Of a stretch of DNA of 64,000 nucleotides, positions 15,934 to 24,835 are shown piece after piece. Where the stretch lies: positions 37,402-101,401 of the forward strand of contig NZ_JAAIIH010000007.1 in the NCBI RefSeq assembly GCF_012932365.1, given 5' to 3'. Both the position numbers and the translations under genes were made by a program. Numbering within the stretch: the first letter of the stretch is position 1; each line of letters starts with the position of its first letter. The notes below the pieces were generated by a model. It was not told the DNA's origin. It made no database searches and saw only the letters and a list, made by a program, of their open reading frames with translations. The DNA comes from Bifidobacterium moraviense (GTDB lineage: Bacteria; Actinomycetota; Actinomycetes; Actinomycetales; Bifidobacteriaceae).

Positions 15934-17071
15934 TCGGTCTCACCTTCTGGATGTCGATGATCTTGGGGCCATCTGGCGTCCTGACGACGCTGAGCATCAT
16001 CGCCGTGCCGGTGGTCATGTACGGCGTCTTGGCGACGAGGCGCTTGGCCAGTGTCTTCGTAGCACACAGTGTACGCAGGTGGGCGAAGATGCCGCCGATC
16101 ACGGGCCGGTGCATGGAGATCGCGGTGGGGCGGCGGGTGTCCAGCGCGTCGTCGATGTTCCCCAGGAAGCACCGCCATGCGGCGTCCGGGTCGGCGGCGT
16201 ACGCGTCCTCGGTGAGCGGTTCGGCGGATTCGATCGGCATGCCGCACTGCCAGGAGAGCGGCTGCAGCGTCTGGCGGCAGCGGCGCCACGGCGAGGAGAC
16301 CAGACGGGACGGGGCGTAGCAGGCGAGTTCGCGGCTCAGCGCGTACGCCGCGGCGGCGCCTCGCGGGGTGATGGGACGGTCGGCGTCGGTGCCGGTCCAC
16401 GTCTTGCGCGCCTCGGCCTTGGCGTGGCGCACCAGCAGCACGGTGACGGCCGCGGTGGCGCCTTCCTCCACGCGGTCCACGAACTGGTCGAGGATGTGGC
16501 GGTCGAGCGGATGCGTGAGCACGTGGCGCGCACGGAACACGGGCAGCCACACCACGTTGTCGATCTCGGCGCGGTCCGCCAGATGCACCGGGCCGAACGC
16601 GTCGTACAGGCGCTCGCCCGCGGCGTCGTCGAGGGGCGTGGCCATCCAGTAGAAGCAGTGCTTGGTGTCGACGCCCTTGAGCTTGGCGGATTTGGGCGCC
16701 TTGCCGTCGTTCCGGCCGTCGTCTTTGTCGTCGTCGTTCCCGTTGCGCTCGTGCTGCCCCTCCAGCGCCAGGGGGTATTCGATGTCGCCGATGTATGCGC
16801 CCAGCCGCACGTGCAGGCCGGTCTCCTCGCCGATCTCACGCACGGCGGCGTGGCGGCGCGTCTCGTTGACGTCGAGCTTGCCCTTGGGCCAGGTCCAGTC
16901 GTCGTAGCGGGGACGATGCACCACGCACACCTCGAGCTCGTCGAGCACCGCGTGCGCCGCGGTGCCTTCGGGCGGCGTGCCGTGGTCCGAGAACTTCATC
17001 CATCCCGGGAAATCGTTGCGCCATCGGTACAGGATCCCTCCGGCCGCTTCCACGACCAACGCCATCTTCAT
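15923..17071 (-). CDS. NUDIX hydrolase fused to histidine phosphatase (MutT1-like)
   Basis: A 382-residue two-domain protein resembling mycobacterial MutT1, which removes oxidised guanine nucleotides or cleaves dinucleoside polyphosphates. Residues ~1-180 are a NUDIX domain with the box GKLDVNETRRHAAVREIGEE followed by TG. It contains an acidic insertion, NGNDDDKDDGRNDGK (~110-125). Residues ~210-380 are a histidine phosphatase domain starting with LLVRHAKAEARKTW and including SSPWRRCRQT and the second His in ISMHRP. The ATG at 17071 has GAGGGGG upstream. It lies next to ppk, so both may act in phosphate/nucleotide metabolism. The exact substrate is unknown. Confidence 0.85.
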   Translation of the reverse strand: MKMALVVEAAGGILYRWRNDFPGWMKFSDHGTPPEGTAAHAVLDELEVCVVHRPRYDDWTWPKGKLDVNETRRHAAVREIGEETGLHVRLGAYIGDIEYPLALEGQHERNGNDDDKDDGRNDGKAPKSAKLKGVDTKHCFYWMATPLDDAAGERLYDAFGPVHLADRAEIDNVVWLPVFRARHVLTHPLDRHILDQFVDRVEEGATAAVTVLLVRHAKAEARKTWTGTDADRPITPRGAAAAYALSRELACYAPSRLVSSPWRRCRQTLQPLSWQCGMPIESAEPLTEDAYAADPDAAWRCFLGNIDDALDTRRPTAISMHRPVIGGIFAHLRTLCATKTLAKRLVAKTPYMTTGTAMMLSVVRTPDGPKIIDIQKVRPIVY

Positions 17072-17195
17072 GCCCCCTCATGTGCTGCGGTATGCGTGCC
17101 GGCATGGGCGGGCGCGGCGTCGGCCGTACGGCGTCCGACCGCTACGTGGTGAGAACGATGGACGCCGTTGTTCGACCCGTCGTCCCCAGGCTACG

Positions 17196-17231
17196 CAAAA
17201 GGCCGATGCCCCGGCGAAGGGGAATCGGCCT
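17196..17231 (-). terminator. Terminator of ppk
   Basis: Read on the minus strand, AGGCCGATTCCCC (from 17231) pairs with GGGGCATCGGCCT and runs into TTTT at 17199-17196. One mismatch in a 13-bp stem. Confidence 0.85.
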
Positions 17232-17289
17232 AACGCTCATGCCTCGTTAACGATAACACGCCCGTGGCGCGTCCGCTGCGGCGACTCGC

Positions 17290-19533
17290 TCAGTGGCGCG
17301 CGCGTCCGCGCATGTGCTTGCGGATGAGGTAGTCCTGGCAGTCGACCAGCGGCTTGCCCTCCTCGTCGAACGCGTGGCGCACGTACGTGCCGTCCGGCTG
17401 CATGTGCCAGGAGCTCGTGGTGTCCGCCATCTGCAGATCCACGTACTTGATCAGCTCGTCCACCTGCTCCGGGGCGCTCACGCGCACCAGCGCCTCCACG
17501 CGACGGTCGAGGTTGCGGTGCATGAGGTCCGCGGAGCCGATCCACACCTCGGGGCCGGAGATCGGGCCTTCGCCGATCTGCGGGCCGTCGGAGTTGCAGA
17601 ACGCGTAGATGCGGGCGTGCTCCAGGAAGCGGCCGAGGATGGAACGCACGCGGATGTTCTCCGAAAGTCCCGGAACGCCGGGCTTCAGGGCGCAGATGCC
17701 GCGCTCCACGATGTCGATCTTCACGCCGGCCTGCGAGGCGCGGTACAGCGCGTCGATCGTCTTCTCGTCCACGATCGAGTTGACCTTGATCTTGATCCAC
17801 GCCTCCTTGCCGGCTTTGGCGGCGTCCTCCTCGCGGCGGATGCGGGCGATGAGGCCGGAACGGATGGTGCGCGGGGCCACCAGCAGACGGTGGAAGCTCG
17901 ACTTGGGAGCGTAGCCGGAGAGCTGGTTGAACAGGCGGGTGAGATCCTGGCCCACCACCGGGTCGCAGGTCAGCAGGCCCAGATCGGTGTACAGGCGTGC
18001 GGTCTTGGGGTTGTAGTTGCCGGTGCCCACGTGGCAGTAGCGACGCAGGCCGTCGGCCTCCTGGCGCACCACTTCGATGAGCTTGCAGTGGGTCTTGAGA
18101 CCCACGATGCCGTACACCACGTGCACGCCGGCTCGTTCGAGCTTGCGCGCCCACGCGATGTTGGCGTCCTCGTCGAAGCGGGCCTTGATCTCCACCAGCG
18201 CCAGCACCTGCTTGCCGGCGTGGGCGGCGTCGATCAGCGCGTCCACGATCGGGGAGTTGGAGCTGGTGCGGTACAGCGTCTGCTTGATGGCCAGCACGTT
18301 CGGATCGGCCGCGGCCTGCGCCAGGAACGCCTGCACGGACGTGGAGAACGAGTCGTAGGGGTGGTGCAGCAGGATGTCGCGCTCGCGGATGGCGGCGAAG
18401 ATGTCCTGCGCGCGGCTCGACTCGACCTCGGCGATCTGGCGGTTCGTGGTCGGGATGAACGGGCGGTTCTTGAGGTCCGGGCGGTCGATGGCGCCCAGCT
18501 CGAAGAGCACGGTGAAGTCCAGCGGCGCGGGCAGGCGGTACACCTCGTCGGCGGTGACGCCGAGCTGGTCGGCGAGCAGCTGGGAGAGGAACGGGCTCGT
18601 GCTGTCGGAGATCTCCAGACGGATCGGCGGTCCGAAGCGGCGGCGCAGCAGCTCCTTCTCCATGGCGTTGAGCAGGTTCTCGGCGTCGTCCTCCTCCACG
18701 TCGATGTCCTCGTTGCGGGTGACGCGGAAGGAGCGGGCCTCCTTGATGATCATGCCCGGGAACAGCGATTCGAGATGCGCGATGATGAGGTTCTCCATCG
18801 TGATGAACCCGTAGCGCTCCTCGCGGCTCTCCTCGTCGGTCAGATCGTCCACCGGCACCAGACGGTTGAGGTTGCCGGGGATCTTGACGCGGGCGAAGTG
18901 CGACTTGCCGGACGCGGGGTTCTCCACGATCACGGCGAGGTTCAGCGAGTTGCCGGAGATGTAGGGGAATGGGTGGGCCGGGTCCACGGCGAGCGGCGTG
19001 AGCACGGGGAAGACCTGCTGGCGGTAGTAGCGCGAGAGGCGCTCCTGCTCCGGGCCGGTGAGCTTGTCCCAGCTGAGCAGCACCACGCGCTCCTTGGCGA
19101 GGTCCGGCAGGATGTGGTCGATCACGTAGTGCGCGTGCTCGTTCTGCAGGCGGTGGGCCTGCTCGCTGATGGCGCGCAGCTCCTGGCGCGGGCTCAGACC
19201 CGCGGCGGAGGGGACGGCGATGCCGGTGTCGATGCGGCGCTTGAGGCCCGCCACGCGGACCATGAAGAACTCATCGAGGTTGGACGCGAAGATCGCGGCG
19301 AAGTTGGCGCGCTCCAGCGTGGGCAGGGTCTCGTCCTCGGCGAGCTCGAGCACGCGCTTGTTGAACAGCAGCCAGCTCAGCTCGCGGTCGAAGAAGCGGT
19401 TGTCGGGCAGGGGCTGCTCGCCCGGAGCCGACTCGCGCTTGTCGTTTTTGTCGGTTTCGGCGATGTGCTCCGCGATCTGGGATCGCAGGATCGCCTTGGA
19501 GGGTGCATCGAATATTTGGGCCATGCCTACCAT
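17290..19533 (-). CDS. ppk: Polyphosphate kinase 1
   Basis: Makes inorganic polyphosphate from ATP, reversibly, through a phosphohistidine intermediate at the membrane face. About 747 residues: an N-terminal domain with [20 protein letters not shown], the head domain, and two C-terminal PLD-like catalytic domains. These contain [37 protein letters not shown], and [10 protein letters not shown], the phosphorylated histidine. [12 protein letters not shown] is also typical. The start could be ATG 19533 (MVGMAQIF) or ATG 19524; neither has a strong ribosome site. A longer frame to 19587 begins at TTG and is less likely. It ends at a clear terminator. Confidence 0.94.
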   Translation of the reverse strand: MVGMAQIFDAPSKAILRSQIAEHIAETDKNDKRESAPGEQPLPDNRFFDRELSWLLFNKRVLELAEDETLPTLERANFAAIFASNLDEFFMVRVAGLKRRIDTGIAVPSAAGLSPRQELRAISEQAHRLQNEHAHYVIDHILPDLAKERVVLLSWDKLTGPEQERLSRYYRQQVFPVLTPLAVDPAHPFPYISGNSLNLAVIVENPASGKSHFARVKIPGNLNRLVPVDDLTDEESREERYGFITMENLIIAHLESLFPGMIIKEARSFRVTRNEDIDVEEDDAENLLNAMEKELLRRRFGPPIRLEISDSTSPFLSQLLADQLGVTADEVYRLPAPLDFTVLFELGAIDRPDLKNRPFIPTTNRQIAEVESSRAQDIFAAIRERDILLHHPYDSFSTSVQAFLAQAAADPNVLAIKQTLYRTSSNSPIVDALIDAAHAGKQVLALVEIKARFDEDANIAWARKLERAGVHVVYGIVGLKTHCKLIEVVRQEADGLRRYCHVGTGNYNPKTARLYTDLGLLTCDPVVGQDLTRLFNQLSGYAPKSSFHRLLVAPRTIRSGLIARIRREEDAAKAGKEAWIKIKVNSIVDEKTIDALYRASQAGVKIDIVERGICALKPGVPGLSENIRVRSILGRFLEHARIYAFCNSDGPQIGEGPISGPEVWIGSADLMHRNLDRRVEALVRVSAPEQVDELIKYVDLQMADTTSSWHMQPDGTYVRHAFDEEGKPLVDCQDYLIRKHMRGRARH

Positions 19534-19636
19534 GCTATGCGCCGGAAGGCGGCGCGCGCCGGCTCGGTCCGCATAATTCAACAGCAATTCACGTAAGCGG
19601 GGTTGCGGGGGACGGATGGGGCGATGCGCGACGGCG

Positions 19637-20043
19637 TCAATGCCGGGCGAACGCGGCCATGTATTCGCCCGGAGTGACGATCACGGGGCTGGGCAGCGCC
19701 ACGTCGGCGAAGTCCTTGTCGCCGGTCACGAACACGTCGGCCGCGCCGATGATCGCCGAATAGAGCACGGGATAGTCGAGCGGGTCGCGGATCTCGAAGA
19801 GTCCGGGCTGCGGGGTCGACGGAGTCGCGACGGTTTCGAAATTCAGCGCGCGCAGATACCGCTCGAGCGCGTCGACGCGTGACGGCCATTTGCGCGCCAC
19901 CACCTCGCGTGCCTCGTCGATCGCGTAGGTGGACAGCAGCAGCACGTTGTCCCGCCGCCCGCGTCGCCGATCACGCCGACGGCGTTGGATGATGCGAAGA
20001 TCACGGCGGACAGCAGCACGTTGGTGTCGATCATCACGCGCAT
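19637..20043 (-). pseudogene. PIN-domain toxin (VapC-like), frameshifted
   Basis: The start, MRVMIDTNVLLSAVIFASS, is a PIN-domain N-terminus with its first catalytic Asp, in the frame beginning at ATG 20043. After about 25-30 residues this frame turns to cysteine/arginine nonsense. The continuation, NVLLLSTYAIDEAREVVARK and then IGAADVFVTGDKDFADVAL, with the further acidic residues, lies in a different frame running to 19637. A single-base indel near 19945-19975 explains both. The RNase would be cleaved of function if the shift is real; a sequencing error is the alternative. It follows its antitoxin gene by 6 bp. Confidence 0.8.
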
Positions 20044-20049
20044 GGGGAC

Positions 20050-20325
20050 TCACCGTTTCGCGGCGCGCTCCTGGCGCATCGACCTGATGAGAGAGACCAG
20101 ATCGTCCTCATCGCGGATCCCCGCCTCCTCGGCGGCTCCCCGGAAGTCCGCCTGCGCCTGACGGATGGCTTCGAGGTTCGCATTGCGCAGCGAGACGGTG
20201 CCGTCGTCCATGCGCACGAACACGACCTTGTCGCCTTCGCGGACGCCGATCACGCTGCGCACGTCGGCCGGGATGGTGATCTGTCCTTTGGCCGTCACCT
20301 TCGCCACGTCCATCACGGCGCTCAT
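20050..20325 (-). CDS. AbrB/SpoVT-type antitoxin (VapB-like)
   Basis: A 91-residue DNA-binding antitoxin. The N-terminal swapped-hairpin domain reads KVTAKGQITIPADVRSVIGV, followed by REGDKVVFVRMDDGTVSLRN. The C-terminal helix (EAIRQAQADFRGAAEEAG) would wrap the toxin. The ATG at 20325 has GAAGGAGA upstream and is preferred to a longer in-frame extension. It is the upstream partner of the frameshifted PIN gene 6 bp away, the standard antitoxin-first order, and would autoregulate the pair. It may persist as an orphan antitoxin. Confidence 0.87.
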   Translation of the reverse strand: MSAVMDVAKVTAKGQITIPADVRSVIGVREGDKVVFVRMDDGTVSLRNANLEAIRQAQADFRGAAEEAGIRDEDDLVSLIRSMRQERAAKR

Positions 20326-20512
20326 GATTGTCTCCTTCGGTAATGCAATCCTTACTTTTCTTCCATTGTAGGCGAACGTTCCGAACCGTGAGACGCATGT
20401 GGGGCGCCGGGGCGCGGAAAGTCTGTTGGCTTTGAGGTCCAAGACGATGCTTCGAGAAGACGGTCGCGGCATCGCGCTCGCCTACCTCGTGCTTCGTAGT
20501 GCCGGACATACG

Positions 20513-20542
20513 AAGAAGGCTCCCGGTTGGGGGAGCCTTCTT
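20513..20542. terminator. Stem-loop in the gap upstream of the tad locus
   Basis: AAGAAGGCTCCC pairs perfectly with GGGAGCCTTCTT around GGTTGG. Neither side has a long T-run, so terminator function is likely but its direction is open. Confidence 0.55.
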
Positions 20543-20982
20543 GGTGCAAGTCCAACTGACAGGCAGAATCTCTGCACAACATCCTCGTTGTAACGGTAAG
20601 TCTATCCAATACCCGCTCAACGGAACAGTCCTCGTGACCATAACCTTTGTGGGTCTGCGCTGTTTTGTTGTCCTTGTGCTTTGCACTTTAGTCAGGGTTC
20701 CCCGATGGTGCAAGCCGGTGCGAGAGGTTGCGCGCTCCGGTCGGCGGCGGTGTGCGAACGCGCGGAATCTGGGCTGTTGGCGTACGGTGATGTTCGTTTG
20801 CAACGCTGTATCGAACCCGATTCGTGCGCTTCCGTGTGTTTGCGTATGCGGGGACGTTGGGCTCCGGCGTGTCGTACGGGGGCTGTGTGCGGTCGCTCAG
20901 CCGGGAGTCGGCGGGGTGGTCGCCGCGGCGGTTCGCGGCACGGCGTCCGAAACCGCGTTCCGCCATGCGGAACGATCGGGCA
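20543..20982. other. Gene-free stretch before the tad locus
   Basis: Bases 20326-21116 contain no gene I can support. The part at 20545-20700 is markedly lower in GC than its surroundings, with T-rich runs such as GCTGTTTTGTTGTCCTTGTG, and may hold the tad promoter or a relic of acquired DNA. I could not pick a convincing -35/-10 pair. Confidence 0.4.
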
Positions 20983-21068
20983 CGTTCGACCACATCGCCC
21001 CGCGGTGGTCGAACATGCCCCGCGACACGCCGCGGAGCCGCCGTTCCGGCCCCACGTTCGACCACATG
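20983..21068 (+). repeat. TTCGACCAC element, copy 2, upstream of cpaE
   Basis: GTTCGACCAC (20984) and GTGGTCGAAC (21005) form a perfect 10-bp inverted repeat around 11 bp. They are followed by GCGACACGCCG (21022) and a second GTTCGACCACATG (21056-21068). The last block ends 49 bp before the cpaE start. It shares blocks and spacing with 6546-6614 and 24413-24456. Confidence 0.75.
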
Positions 21069-21116
21069 TCCCGTCCGGGATTGCGCCGCGGAGACGGAAC
21101 GTCGTTCCATCGGACC

Positions 21117-22064
21117 ATGCGAGAGATTTCATTGCGGCCGGGGAGCCGTTCGACCATCCCCAAGCCGCCGCCGAGGTACTTCAGCGGCGAGGGCGGCACG
21201 CTGACCGGCGTGCGGCAGGCCGACGCGCGCCGCCGCGTCGCGGTCCGCACGCCCATGCGCCGCGCGGACGAGGAGCCGCGCGGGCTGCCGCAGCTGGCCA
21301 CCGCCGTGGACGACTGCGCCAACGTGGTGGTCTGCGTGGCGGCGAGCGGCGGCGTGGGGCTGAGCGTCACCGCGGCGCTGCTGGCGCTGACGTTCGCGGG
21401 ACGGGACCTGTCCTGCGCGCTGGTGGACGCCGACTGCGGCTACGGCGGTCTGGACGTGCTGCTGGGGCTGGAGCGCGATCAGGGCATGCGCATGAGCGGC
21501 GTCGAGGCGCCGCTGGGACGTCTCGAAGGCGATGCGCTGGCGCAGGAGCTGCCGAGCTGGGGCGGCGTGCGCGTGCTCGGTGCGGATCCGTGGAACGGGG
21601 AGTCCGACCGCTGGTGGGAGGTGCAGGCGGCCGTCGTCGCGCTGGCGCAGGTGCATGACGTGGTGGTCGTGGACGCGGGACGCGGCGAACAGATGGGGCA
21701 GATACCGGCGCTCGCCGGCGCCCCCGCGGTGCTGGTGACGGAGATGACGGTGCTGGGACTGGCGCGTGCGCGCGTGCTGGCACGGCGGCTGCGGTCGTCC
21801 GGCGGCGAGGCGAGACGGGAATGCCGGGTGCTCGGCATGCAGCCGCGAGGGGCGCCGCGCCAATGCTGCCGCATCACCGCGGCGCAGGCGCAGGACTATG
21901 TGGGCGTGCCGGTGGCAGGCGTGCTGGAACCGCGGCGCGCGTTGTACGGCGAGGTGCTGGACGGTCTGGGCGTGGCGGCGGTGCCCCGCGGATACCGCAA
22001 GGTGCTCGGCGAACTCGCCGACCTGATCCGTGAAGCGGATGGCCGCGGCCATGGAACGGCGTGA
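21117..22064 (+). CDS. CpaE/TadZ-like pilus localisation ATPase
   Basis: A ParA/MinD-like protein that places the Tad pilus machinery at a cell site. The conserved part starts around residue 60 (VVVCVAASGGVGLSVTAALL) and includes ALVDADCGYGGLDVLLGLE (Walker A' aspartates), VVVVDAGRGEQM and VLVTEMTVLGLARARVL. The P-loop reads ASGGVGLS, lacking the lysine of GKGGVGKT, so ATP binding may be weak or lost. ATG 21117 is the first start after the upstream repeat element but has no good ribosome site; an ATG near 21255 is possible. It overlaps tadA. Confidence 0.78.
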   Translation: MREISLRPGSRSTIPKPPPRYFSGEGGTLTGVRQADARRRVAVRTPMRRADEEPRGLPQLATAVDDCANVVVCVAASGGVGLSVTAALLALTFAGRDLSCALVDADCGYGGLDVLLGLERDQGMRMSGVEAPLGRLEGDALAQELPSWGGVRVLGADPWNGESDRWWEVQAAVVALAQVHDVVVVDAGRGEQMGQIPALAGAPAVLVTEMTVLGLARARVLARRLRSSGGEARRECRVLGMQPRGAPRQCCRITAAQAQDYVGVPVAGVLEPRRALYGEVLDGLGVAAVPRGYRKVLGELADLIREADGRGHGTA

Positions 22065-23097
22065 TCCTACGGTGCGTTTCGGGCCGCTGGAGGCGCTGGC
22101 CAGCGATCCTTCGGTCACGGACGTGGCGGTGACCTGCGACGGCACGGTGTGGGTGGACCGCGGATCCGGCATGCGCGAGGCGAGGACGGGACTGCCGCTG
22201 CGCGGCGAACGGAGTCTGCGCGACTACGCGGTGCAGCTGTGCTCGCAGCTGGGCAGACGTCTGGACGACGCCTCGCCGATCGCGGACGCCTCCACGCCGG
22301 ACGGCATCCGCGTCCATGCCGTGATCGCCCCGCTGGTGCCCCGCGGCGCCGCGCTGTCCATCCGGTTTCCCGACCGCGTGGGCGCGAGCCTCGAACGGCT
22401 GCGCATGGAGAGGATGATGCCTCCGCTGTGGGAGCGCGCGATGCGGTGTCTGGTGCTGGGACGCGCCAGCATGCTCATCACCGGGGGAACGGGCACCGGC
22501 AAGACCACGCTGCTCAAGGCGCTGCTGGCGGCCTGCCCGGCCGCGGACCGCATCGTCACGGTCGAGGAGGTGCGCGAGCTGGGCGGGCTGAATCATCGCA
22601 ATCACGTGTCGCTGGTGACGCGCGAGGCCAACGTGGAGGGCGCCGGCGCGGTGGGGCTGCCGCAGCTCGTCAAGGTCACGCTGCGCATGAGGCCGGACCG
22701 CGTGGTGCTGGGCGAATGCCGAGGCGAGGAGATCGCGGATCTGCTGCGCGCGTTCAATTCCGGGCATCATGGCGGCATGGCCACCCTGCACGCCGACGGC
22801 GTGGAGCGGGTGCCGTCGCGTCTGGCCGCGCTGGGGCTGCTTGCCGGGCTCTCCCCGGAGGCGCTGGCGATGTTCGCCGAGGGGGCGTTCGACGCGGTGC
22901 TGCATCTGGATCGCGTGGGCGGTCGGAGGCTGGTGACGCAGATCGGGCGTCTCGCGGTGGGACAGGACGGTCGACTGGTCGGCAGGACGCTCGGCATGTG
23001 GGACGGCGCACACCTGCGCGTCACGCCGCAGTGGCGCGCGTTCGCCGTGCGGTGGGGCATCGAGCCGGGCGAGCCGGGCATGGGGCGCCGGCCATGA
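22039..23097 (+). CDS. tadA: Tad pilus assembly ATPase (CpaF/TadA)
   Basis: Cytoplasmic secretion ATPase that powers assembly of the Flp/Tad pilus. About 352 residues, with Walker A GGTGTGKTTLLKALL (~155), Walker B-type RVVLGECRGEE, and the His-box HGGMATLHADG, the standard type II/IV secretion ATPase order. It is shorter than many CpaF proteins (N-terminal region reduced), as in other actinobacteria. Starts at 22030 (GTG), 22039 and 22051 are all possible within the cpaE overlap. Downstream it overlaps tadB by 4 bp. Confidence 0.92.
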   Translation: MAAAMERRDPTVRFGPLEALASDPSVTDVAVTCDGTVWVDRGSGMREARTGLPLRGERSLRDYAVQLCSQLGRRLDDASPIADASTPDGIRVHAVIAPLVPRGAALSIRFPDRVGASLERLRMERMMPPLWERAMRCLVLGRASMLITGGTGTGKTTLLKALLAACPAADRIVTVEEVRELGGLNHRNHVSLVTREANVEGAGAVGLPQLVKVTLRMRPDRVVLGECRGEEIADLLRAFNSGHHGGMATLHADGVERVPSRLAALGLLAGLSPEALAMFAEGAFDAVLHLDRVGGRRLVTQIGRLAVGQDGRLVGRTLGMWDGAHLRVTPQWRAFAVRWGIEPGEPGMGRRP

Positions 23098-23741
23098 GCG
23101 CCGTGGCCGCCGCGGTGCTGACCGGTCTTGCCGTGGGCGTCTGGCCGTCGGGGCGCGACATGGTCCGACGGCGTCTCGCCGCGCTCGACGCGCACGATCG
23201 GCGGCAGGTGGCGTCGATCGGCATCGCGGCCACGATCGCCGCGATGAGCGCGTCGGTGCGTCACGGGGCGACGGTCGTCGAGGCGTTCGAGGAACAGGCG
23301 GGCCGTCGATTCGCCACCGCGCGCGTCACCGCGCCGCGTGCCACGGAGGCCCTGCTGCGCCGGACGACGCCGGACGAGACCGAGTTCGTGGACCGCATCG
23401 CGCGGCGTCTGCAGGCGGCGTGCGCGCTCGGTGACGAACTGGGCGGCGGAACCGCGCGATGCCTGGATGCCGTGGGCGCCGCATGGCGCAGGGAGCGGCT
23501 CGTGGAGGACCGCCGTCGCGTCGCGGTCGCGGGGCCCCGCTCTTCGGCCCGCCTGATGACGGGGCTGCCCGTGGCGACGCTGCTGCTCGGCGAGACGATG
23601 GGGGCGCGGCCGCTGCGGTGGCTGCTGGGATCCACGCCGGGCATGGTCGCGCTGGCGGCGGGGATCGGATGCTACGCATGCGGCGTGCTGTGGATGCGGC
23701 GGTTGCTGGCCACGCTGCACGGGACGGGGGATGCGCGATGA
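23094..23741 (+). CDS. tadB: Tad pilus inner-membrane platform protein (TadB-like)
   Basis: A 215-residue type II secretion F-domain-like protein forming, with TadC, the membrane platform for pilin assembly. A hydrophobic start (AVAAAVLTGLAVGVW) precedes a cytoplasmic helical region with RIARRLQAACALGDELGGGT. Two C-terminal hydrophobic segments are LMTGLPVATLLLGETMG and MVALAAGIGCYACGVLWM. It is short, typical of the reduced actinobacterial version. Both gene ends overlap neighbours (ATGA with tadA and with tadC), indicating one translationally coupled operon. Confidence 0.85.
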   Translation: MSAVAAAVLTGLAVGVWPSGRDMVRRRLAALDAHDRRQVASIGIAATIAAMSASVRHGATVVEAFEEQAGRRFATARVTAPRATEALLRRTTPDETEFVDRIARRLQAACALGDELGGGTARCLDAVGAAWRRERLVEDRRRVAVAGPRSSARLMTGLPVATLLLGETMGARPLRWLLGSTPGMVALAAGIGCYACGVLWMRRLLATLHGTGDAR

Positions 23742-24316
23742 ACGGCATGGCGCTGCTCGCGGGAGGTCTGGCGGCCGCGGCGGCACTGCTGTGGAGTCCG
23801 CCGCCGCGCGCTCTGCCGCATGCGGCGACCGGTCCGGGCGGCGATGCGGAGACCGACGCGCTGCCGCCCGGCCTCGCCCTGGAGATGCTGGCGGCGGCGG
23901 TGAGCCAGGGCGCCTCGATCCCGCGCGCGCTCGAGGCCATGGGGCGTGCCTGGTCCGGGGAGACGGGCGAGGTGCTCTGCGGCGTGGCGACGTCGCTGCA
24001 TCGCGGCGCCGACTGGCACAACGCGTGGGCGCTCGCCTGCGCGCACCCGCGTTGCGGCGGGGTCATGGGCATGCTGTCGGACACGCTGGAACCCGCGCAT
24101 CGGCATGGCACGTCGCCGCTGCCGCGCATCGAGGCGGCCGTGGACCAGATCGACAAGACCGAGCGGCGGCTCATCGAGGAACGCGCCGCGAAACTGGGCG
24201 TGCGCATGCTCGTGCCCACGGGCGCGTGCTTCCTGCCCGCCTTCGTGCTCATCGGCGTGCTGCCGGTCATCGCCTCGTTCGGCGCGGGTGCGTTCGGCTC
24301 CGGGGCGCTCGGCTGA
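23738..24316 (+). CDS. tadC: Tad pilus inner-membrane platform protein (TadC-like)
   Basis: A 192-residue partner of TadB. An N-terminal hydrophobic helix (ALLAGGLAAAAALLWS) is followed by the F-domain helices with LALEMLAAAVSQGASIPRAL and IDKTERRLIEERAAKLGVRM. A final membrane helix pair ends with PAFVLIGVLPVIASFG. The start overlaps the tadB stop (ATGA). A gap of 232 bp with a TTCGACCAC element then separates it from the pilin gene, so the structural genes may have their own promoter. Confidence 0.85.
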   Translation: MNGMALLAGGLAAAAALLWSPPPRALPHAATGPGGDAETDALPPGLALEMLAAAVSQGASIPRALEAMGRAWSGETGEVLCGVATSLHRGADWHNAWALACAHPRCGGVMGMLSDTLEPAHRHGTSPLPRIEAAVDQIDKTERRLIEERAAKLGVRMLVPTGACFLPAFVLIGVLPVIASFGAGAFGSGALG

Positions 24317-24412
24317 CGCGCGCCGTTCGTCACCCATGGCCGCCATCGGCCGCGCGGGCCGTCGCACCCTCCGTTCCATCGTTTACCCTCCGGAGTGCCC
24401 CGTGTCGCCCGG

Positions 24413-24456
24413 CGCGACACGCCGAAGCACCGCTCGGGCCCCACATTCGACCACAT
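24413..24456 (+). repeat. TTCGACCAC element, copy 3, upstream of the pilin gene
   Basis: GCGACACGCCG (24413-24423), a GGGCCCCACATTCGACCACA block (from 24437) and then GCGCCCGAAACCC reproduce copies 1 and 2, but the left inverted arm is not preserved. It ends 93 bp before the pilin ATG at 24549. Confidence 0.65.
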
Positions 24457-24548
24457 GCGCCCGAAACCCATTAATTCAGCGGTCGAACCAGCCATGATGG
24501 CCGCAATCCGGCACGACGGCCGGCAACCATCACACGAAAGGAACCATC

Positions 24549-24833
24549 ATGACCCTCTCCACCCTCGCCACCGCACCGGCGTCCGCGGCGGTCACCGGGC
24601 CGTCGGGAGCGCTGCAGCGGCTCAGAGGCAACATCCATCGCAACGTCTGTCTGCTCGACGCGCGGCTGCGGACCATGGCGGCGGAACCGGAACGCGGCGC
24701 GGCCACCGTGGAATACGCGCTGGTGATCGTGGCCGCGGCGGCATTCGCCGGCGTGCTGCTGGTCGTGATCAAGTCGGGCTTCGCCAAGACGCTGCTCACC
24801 GACCTCATCAAGAACGCCCTCGGCGGCAAGTGA
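24549..24833 (+). CDS. flp: Flp-type pilin (DUF4244-like)
   Basis: A 94-residue candidate major pilin. A long leader of ~50 residues ends before the conserved block GAATVEYALVIVAAAAFAGV, in which the Glu five residues into the processed N-terminus and the following hydrophobic helix are Flp hallmarks. The tail (FAKTLLTDLIKNALGGK) is short. The ATG at 24549 is preceded by GAAAGGAACC. It is followed 2 bp later by the TadE gene. The missing prepilin peptidase is not in this window. The family name is from memory of actinobacterial tad loci. Confidence 0.83.
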   Translation: MTLSTLATAPASAAVTGPSGALQRLRGNIHRNVCLLDARLRTMAAEPERGAATVEYALVIVAAAAFAGVLLVVIKSGFAKTLLTDLIKNALGGK

Positions 24834-24835
24834 CG

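Noticed and set aside
17293..19596. 767-codon plus-strand open frame opposite ppk
   Set aside because: Valine/alanine/leucine/glycine-rich antisense shadow of ppk, typical of high-GC DNA; no family resemblance.
20326..21116. Additional coding region upstream of cpaE (the cpaE frame is open back to 20499)
   Set aside because: The upstream part is read through repeat elements and low-GC sequence, with no conserved residues or ribosome site.
24317..24548. Insertion sequence or integrase remnant inside the tad locus
   Set aside because: No transposase fragment or target duplication; only the TTCGACCAC element copy is present.
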